From assembly GCF_016786355.1 (NCBI RefSeq), contig NZ_JADWYX010000038.1:1-64000 (forward strand): a stretch of 64,000 nt of DNA. Reading direction: 5' to 3'. This document shows positions 60,225-64,000 of the stretch, piece by piece (position 1 is the stretch's first letter; every line of letters begins with the position of its first letter). The position numbers and the translations under genes were made by a program. Under the pieces are notes generated by a model. The model saw only the letters and a program-made list of their open reading frames with translations. It did no database searches and was not told the DNA's origin. This stretch comes from Frankia sp. AgB1.9 (GTDB taxonomy: Bacteria > Actinomycetota > Actinomycetes > Frankiales > Frankiaceae).

Positions 60225-61757
60225 CTACCGGTGGCGGTCGAGCCGGAAGTGCAGGTCGTTCAGCCGCAGGTCGCCGACGAAGGAACGGACCGTGGTGTCC
60301 GCGTCGATGAGCGCGAGCTCGGTGCCGGTCATGCCGGCGAACATCTCCACCATGTCGACGTCCACGGCGGTGCTCAGGACGGTGTGGTGCGGGCCGCCGG
60401 CCGTCAGCCAGCACTCGGCGGACGTCGCCAGGGTCGGCCGAGGCGTCCAGACCGCGCAGGCCACCGGAAGCCTGGGCAGCTCGTGGTCTGGCTCCACGAC
60501 GTCGATGGCGTTGGCGATCATCCGGAACCGGTCGCCCAGGTCACACAGGCCGACGACGACGCCCGGCCCCGGCGCGGCGGTGAAGCGCAGCCGGACCGGG
60601 TCCTCGCGGCCGCCGATGCTCAGCGGGTGGATCTCAGCCTTGGGACGGGCGGCGGAGATGGTCGGGCAGACCTCCAGCATGTGGGCGCCGAGGATGCGTT
60701 GCGGTCCGGGGCCCAGGTGGTAGGTGTAGTCCTCCATGAACGACGTGCCGCCGGGCAGGCCGGCGCCCATCGTCTTGACGGCCCGCAGCAGCAGGGCGGT
60801 CTTCCAATCGCCCTCGCCGCCGAAGCCGTAGCCGTCCGCCATCAGCCGCTGCACCGCGAGACCCGGGAGCTGGCGCAACCCACCGAGGTCCTCGAAGTTG
60901 GTCGTGAACGCCCGGTAGCCACCGTCGGTGAGGAAGTGGCGCAGCCCGGCCTCGACCCGGGCCGCGTAGCGCAGCGCAGCGTGGCGCGGGCCGCCGGCGC
61001 GTAGCTCGGGGGCGACGTCGTACAGCTCGTCGTAGACCTCGACCAGCGCGTCGATCGCCGCGTCGCCGACCGCGTCCACCACCGCGACCAGGTCGTTGAC
61101 CGAGTACGTGTTCACGGCGACGCCGAACCGGATCTCCGCCGCGACCTTGTCGCCCTCGGTCACGGCCACACCGCGCATGTTGTCGCCGAACCGGACCAGG
61201 CGCATGCCGCGCAGGTCGGCCCTGGCGATCGCGACCCGGGCCCAGGCCCCGACGCGGTGGCGGGTGTGGGCGTCGTCCACATGCCCGACGACGGTCACCC
61301 TGGGCAGGCGCAGCCGGGTCTGGATGTAGCCGAACTCGCGGTCGCCGTGGGCGGCCTGGTTCAGGTTCATGAAGTCCATGTCGAGGCTGTCCCAGGGAAG
61401 CGCCTGGTTCGCCTGGGTGTGCAGGTGCAGCAGCGGCTTGTCCAGCGCCTCCAGCCCGCGGATCCACATTTTCGCCGGGGAGAACGTGTGCATCCAGGCG
61501 ATCACCCCGACGCACGACGGGTCCGCGTTGGCCCGCTGGCAGGCGTCGGCGATGGCGTCAGCGTCGGTCAGGACCGGCTGCCAGACGACCTGCGCCGGGA
61601 TCGTGGTGTCGCCGTCCAGTCCGGCGGCGATGTGGCGCGACTGCGCGGCGACCTGGTCGAGCGTCTCGGGCCCGTACAGGTGCTGGCTTCCGGTGAGGAA
61701 CCAGACGGTGGCGCCGGACAACGTGGGCAGCGCCGGGGAAAGCGCGGGCAACGACAT
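60225..61757 (-). CDS. araA: L-arabinose isomerase
   Basis: A 510-residue enzyme. ATG 61757 is chosen because it lies just before the conserved [19 protein letters not shown]; a longer frame starts at 61811 within the operator region. [18 protein letters not shown] and [27 protein letters not shown] carry the metal-binding Glu and His residues. It converts L-arabinose to L-ribulose. It is the first structural gene of araA-araB-araD, with a perfect LacI-type palindrome 95 bases upstream. Confidence 0.96.
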   Translation of the reverse strand: MSLPALSPALPTLSGATVWFLTGSQHLYGPETLDQVAAQSRHIAAGLDGDTTIPAQVVWQPVLTDADAIADACQRANADPSCVGVIAWMHTFSPAKMWIRGLEALDKPLLHLHTQANQALPWDSLDMDFMNLNQAAHGDREFGYIQTRLRLPRVTVVGHVDDAHTRHRVGAWARVAIARADLRGMRLVRFGDNMRGVAVTEGDKVAAEIRFGVAVNTYSVNDLVAVVDAVGDAAIDALVEVYDELYDVAPELRAGGPRHAALRYAARVEAGLRHFLTDGGYRAFTTNFEDLGGLRQLPGLAVQRLMADGYGFGGEGDWKTALLLRAVKTMGAGLPGGTSFMEDYTYHLGPGPQRILGAHMLEVCPTISAARPKAEIHPLSIGGREDPVRLRFTAAPGPGVVVGLCDLGDRFRMIANAIDVVEPDHELPRLPVACAVWTPRPTLATSAECWLTAGGPHHTVLSTAVDVDMVEMFAGMTGTELALIDADTTVRSFVGDLRLNDLHFRLDRHR

Positions 61758-61851
61758 ACAGCCTCGTCCCAGGGGAAATGCCGGCACCGGCACACGGAAT
61801 GAGCAGTTCACGCCGACGGATGGATGGCCGGGCGGGAACCGGACAGTCAGG

Positions 61852-61867
61852 ATGTTAGCGCTAACAT
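61852..61867. promoter_or_regulatory. AraR-like operator before araA
   Basis: ATGTTAGCGCTAACAT is a perfect 16-bp palindrome with central CG, typical for LacI-family repressors. It lies between the regulator gene and araA, 95 bases before the araA start. Confidence 0.82.
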
Positions 61868-61911
61868 TTCGGGCGTCAAGGGGCCGCCGGCGAGCGGATC
61901 GGGACGGCGAT

Positions 61912-63063
61912 CTACTGGTCGCCGGGGCGGCGCGCCGCTGCGGCGCGCGGCCTCGCGCCGGCCACGCGGCGCGGTGGGGCGACGCTCTCGCGCTCCACCA
62001 GGCAGGGCGGGATCGGCGCGAGACGCGGCAGCCCGTCCGCCGGCGGGCTGTCCATCTGGGCCCGTAGCAGGCGCACGGCCTGGGCGGCGACGGCCTCGAA
62101 GTCCGGGCGGACGGTCGTCAGCGCCGGGCTGACGTAGCCCGCCTCCGGGATGTCGTCGAACCCCACGACGCTCACGTCGCGGGGCACCGACCGCCCGGCC
62201 TCGCGCAGCGCCTTCATGATCCCCAGTGCCAGATGATCGTTGGCGGCGAAGACCGCGCGCGCCCGCGGCATCCCCGCGAGCAGCTGCCCCGCCTCGTACC
62301 CGGAGTCCAGTGACCAGTTCGCGGTGATGACCGGCGGTACCTCGGCGCCGGCATCGAGCAGTGCCTGTCGCCAGCCGGCCACCCGCTCGGCGCTGTCGAA
62401 CCAGTCCGCTGGCCCGGACACGTGCCAGACCGTCTCATGCCCGGCTGCCAGCAGGCACTGCGTCGCCAGCCGGGCGCCGAGCCGCTGGTCGACGGTCACC
62501 AACCGCCGCGGGCGAGCCGGGTCACCGTCGATGACCACCAGCGGCAGGTCGTCCGGAACGTCGTCCAGCGCCTCGTTCGCCGACCTGACCGGCGCGATCA
62601 CCACGATCCCGGCCACTCGCTGCTCCAGCAGCCGGGTGACCGCGTCGACGATCGACGACCGGTCGAGCACCGGCACACTGGCCACGCCGACGGCGAAACC
62701 GTCCGCGCTCACCGCCCGCTCGACGGCGGTGAGCACCGCCGTCGGCCCGTACAGCGCCGTGTTCTGCGCGACGATCCCGACGACGTGCGAGCGGCCGGTG
62801 ACCAGCGCCCGGGCGGCCCGGTTCGGCCGGTACCCGAGCTGCTCCATCGCCGCGCGCACCCGCAGCCGCGTCTGCTCCTTGACGTTCGGGTGGTCGTTCA
62901 GCACCCGCGAGACCGTCTGGTGTGACACGCCGGCCAGCCGGGCGACATCGGTCATCCCCGGCGGTCGCCGCGCCGCCGGGCGATCCCGAGCCTCGCCCTC
63001 GGTCTCGACCTCTGTTGAGCCCTCGGGCGGGCCCTCGGCCAGTCCTGACATGTTAGCGATCAC
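61912..63063 (-). CDS. LacI-family transcriptional regulator of arabinose genes
   Basis: A 383-residue repressor. Residues about 37-85 form the LacI DNA-binding domain ([21 protein letters not shown], then [13 protein letters not shown] hinge). The rest is the sugar-binding fold. An acidic/Arg-rich leader of about 36 residues comes before it; ATGs at 63063 and 63051 are both possible, with no clear ribosome site. The gene lies directly upstream of araA on the same strand. A near-copy of the araA operator overlaps its start, so it likely represses itself and araABD, released by arabinose. Confidence 0.9.
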   Translation of the reverse strand: MIANMSGLAEGPPEGSTEVETEGEARDRPAARRPPGMTDVARLAGVSHQTVSRVLNDHPNVKEQTRLRVRAAMEQLGYRPNRAARALVTGRSHVVGIVAQNTALYGPTAVLTAVERAVSADGFAVGVASVPVLDRSSIVDAVTRLLEQRVAGIVVIAPVRSANEALDDVPDDLPLVVIDGDPARPRRLVTVDQRLGARLATQCLLAAGHETVWHVSGPADWFDSAERVAGWRQALLDAGAEVPPVITANWSLDSGYEAGQLLAGMPRARAVFAANDHLALGIMKALREAGRSVPRDVSVVGFDDIPEAGYVSPALTTVRPDFEAVAAQAVRLLRAQMDSPPADGLPRLAPIPPCLVERESVAPPRRVAGARPRAAAARRPGDQ

Positions 63064-63065
63064 TT
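63050..63065. promoter_or_regulatory. Imperfect AraR-like operator at own start
   Basis: ATGTTAGCGATCACTT shares 12 of 16 bases with ATGTTAGCGCTAACAT, with the left half perfect. It overlaps the start codons of the regulator gene, suggesting autoregulation. Confidence 0.6.
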
Positions 63066-63117
63066 TAGCAGCCAGGGATCGGGCCGGCTGGTCTCCGTCA
63101 GTCCACCAGGACCGGCC

Positions 63118-64000
63118 TCACTTCGCGTACTGGCTGGCCGGGTGGGGGAGGCCGAGATGGTGGCGCAGGGTGTTTCCGGTGTATTCGGAACGGAAGAGCC
63201 CGCGACGGCGCAGTTCGGGGGTGACGTGCTCGACGAAGGATTCCAGCCCGGACGGGAAGACGTCGAAGTTGAGGTTGAAGCCGTCGGCGGCCCGGCTGCG
63301 GAACCAGTGCTCGATGCTGTCGACGATCTGTTCCGGAGAGCCGACCACCTGGCGGTGGCCACCGCCGTTGCTGAGCAGGAGCTCGCGAACGGTGTAGCCG
63401 CGGTCGCGGGCGAGGTTCACGGTGGCCTCGAAGAAGCCCCGGGAACCGGCGAACTGGCCCACGTCGGCGAGCAGGTCGTAGGGAAGCTCGCGGTCAAGGT
63501 GGACATCGGCGGAGTCGAGGCCGAGCTGCGCGGCCAGCCGGGGCAGCTCCAGGTCATACGGGAACAGCGCGTCCAGCTCGGCCTTGCGGGCGAACGCCTC
63601 CGCCTCGGTCGAACCGATGATCGGGAACAGCCCGGGAAGAATCACCAGCTGAGCCGGCTCGCGCCCGAAAATCCGGGCGCGGCGCTTCATGTCCGCATAG
63701 AAGTCGACCGCTTCCCGATGGGTGGTCTGCGCGGTGAACACCACGTCGGCGATCCGGGCCGCGAAGCGTTTCCCGGTCTCGGACGAGCCTGCCTGCACCA
63801 GCACCGGGCGGCCCTGCGGCGAGCGGGGCACGTTGAGTGGGCCGCGAACGGAGAAATGCTCTCCCTCGTGGTGGATCGGGCGCAGCCGGGCCGCGTCGGC
63901 GAACACGTCGGATTCCTGGTCGGCGACGATCGCGTCGTCGTCCCAGCTGTCCCAGAGCTTGGTCAGGACGTCGACGAACTCCTCCGCCCGGCCGTACCGG
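63118..64000 (-). CDS. Flavin-dependent monooxygenase, NtaA/SnaA type (partial)
   Basis: The frame runs off the right edge, so only about 294 C-terminal residues are seen. NVPRSPQGRPVLVQAGSSETGKRFAARIADVVFT is the strand/loop typical of NtaA/SnaA/DszA flavin monooxygenases. GSPEQIVDSIEHWFRSRAADGFNL and LRRRGLFRSEYTGNTLRHHLGLP close the TIM barrel, the latter very characteristic. It needs reduced FMN from a separate reductase. It would oxidise a sulfur- or nitrogen-containing or similar small molecule. The gene starts beyond 64000. Confidence 0.88.
   Translation of the reverse strand, partial: RYGRAEEFVDVLTKLWDSWDDDAIVADQESDVFADAARLRPIHHEGEHFSVRGPLNVPRSPQGRPVLVQAGSSETGKRFAARIADVVFTAQTTHREAVDFYADMKRRARIFGREPAQLVILPGLFPIIGSTEAEAFARKAELDALFPYDLELPRLAAQLGLDSADVHLDRELPYDLLADVGQFAGSRGFFEATVNLARDRGYTVRELLLSNGGGHRQVVGSPEQIVDSIEHWFRSRAADGFNLNFDVFPSGLESFVEHVTPELRRRGLFRSEYTGNTLRHHLGLPHPASQYAK

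Noticed and set aside
1-64000. CRISPR array, phage integrase, tRNA or rRNA genes
   Set aside because: I found no regularly spaced direct repeats, no integrase motif and no cloverleaf or rRNA-like stretch by reading; a covariance-model scan could still find a tRNA I missed.

Overview
The window is GC-rich DNA whose codon use, frequent GTG starts, F420-type luciferase-like enzymes, LmeA/DUF2993 protein, MmyB-type regulator and many TetR/LacI/ROK regulators point to a filamentous actinomycete. Frankia or a related Frankiaceae genome is my best guess, from gene style only. I saw no rRNA, tRNA or CRISPR array.

Left edge (1-3.4 kb): the end of an IS4-type insertion sequence lies inside the reverse-transcriptase gene of a group II intron. 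The intron's 3' part, including domains V and VI, is still recognisable. Next come an ankyrin-repeat protein, an overlapping pair (short HTH protein and Clp-N protein) and a thioredoxin-like protein.

3.7-18.7 kb: a GH43 glycosidase, an HSL-type esterase, and a TetR regulator divergent from a six-gene-style catabolic run (Gfo/Idh dehydrogenase, VOC protein, hydrolase-SnoaL fusion, SDR, EthD-SnoaL fusion). These are followed by a solute-binding lipoprotein, a second luciferase-like enzyme, a methylacyl-CoA racemase-like CoA enzyme, another Gfo/Idh enzyme and a TolB-like propeller.

18.9-36.1 kb: genes for complex plant carbohydrate. These are a DUF5060/DUF5605-type glycosidase, a secreted beta-helix protein, a lipoprotein esterase with a PKD domain, a frameshifted GH116 glycosidase, a ROK regulator, a PhyH oxygenase, a GMC oxidoreductase broken by an internal deletion, a Gfo/Idh enzyme, a GH78 rhamnosidase and a carboxymuconolactone-decarboxylase-like protein.

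36.2-53 kb: galT-galK-beta-galactosidase, a tight operon; then a luciferase-like enzyme leading an operon of two tandem Rieske oxygenases, each with its own ~110-residue partner of unknown family, plus a DUF1330-like protein; then a second GH78 rhamnosidase, a PhyH-like oxygenase and an ABC exporter.

53-64 kb: MmyB-type regulator and aldo/keto reductase, methyltransferase, MarR-like regulator and LmeA-like protein; then the arabinose block araD-araB-araA with its LacI-type regulator, and a partial flavin monooxygenase.

Three regulatory DNA signatures tie the window together. (1) A 16-bp palindrome near ACTAGCGCGCGCTAGT lies before most glycosidase genes; its regulator is not obvious here. 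(2) A 15-bp palindrome CGGACCGSCGGTCCG, usually doubled, lies at the tetR/dehydrogenase promoter and before both distant luciferase-like enzyme operons. (3) ATGTTAGCGCTAACAT lies before araA. My working model is a sugar-stripping and aglycone-degrading island for plant glycosides: glycosidases release rhamnose, arabinose and galactose, and the TetR-linked oxidative operons attack the released aglycone or an oxidised sugar. A ~75-bp imperfect palindrome recurs between genes throughout.
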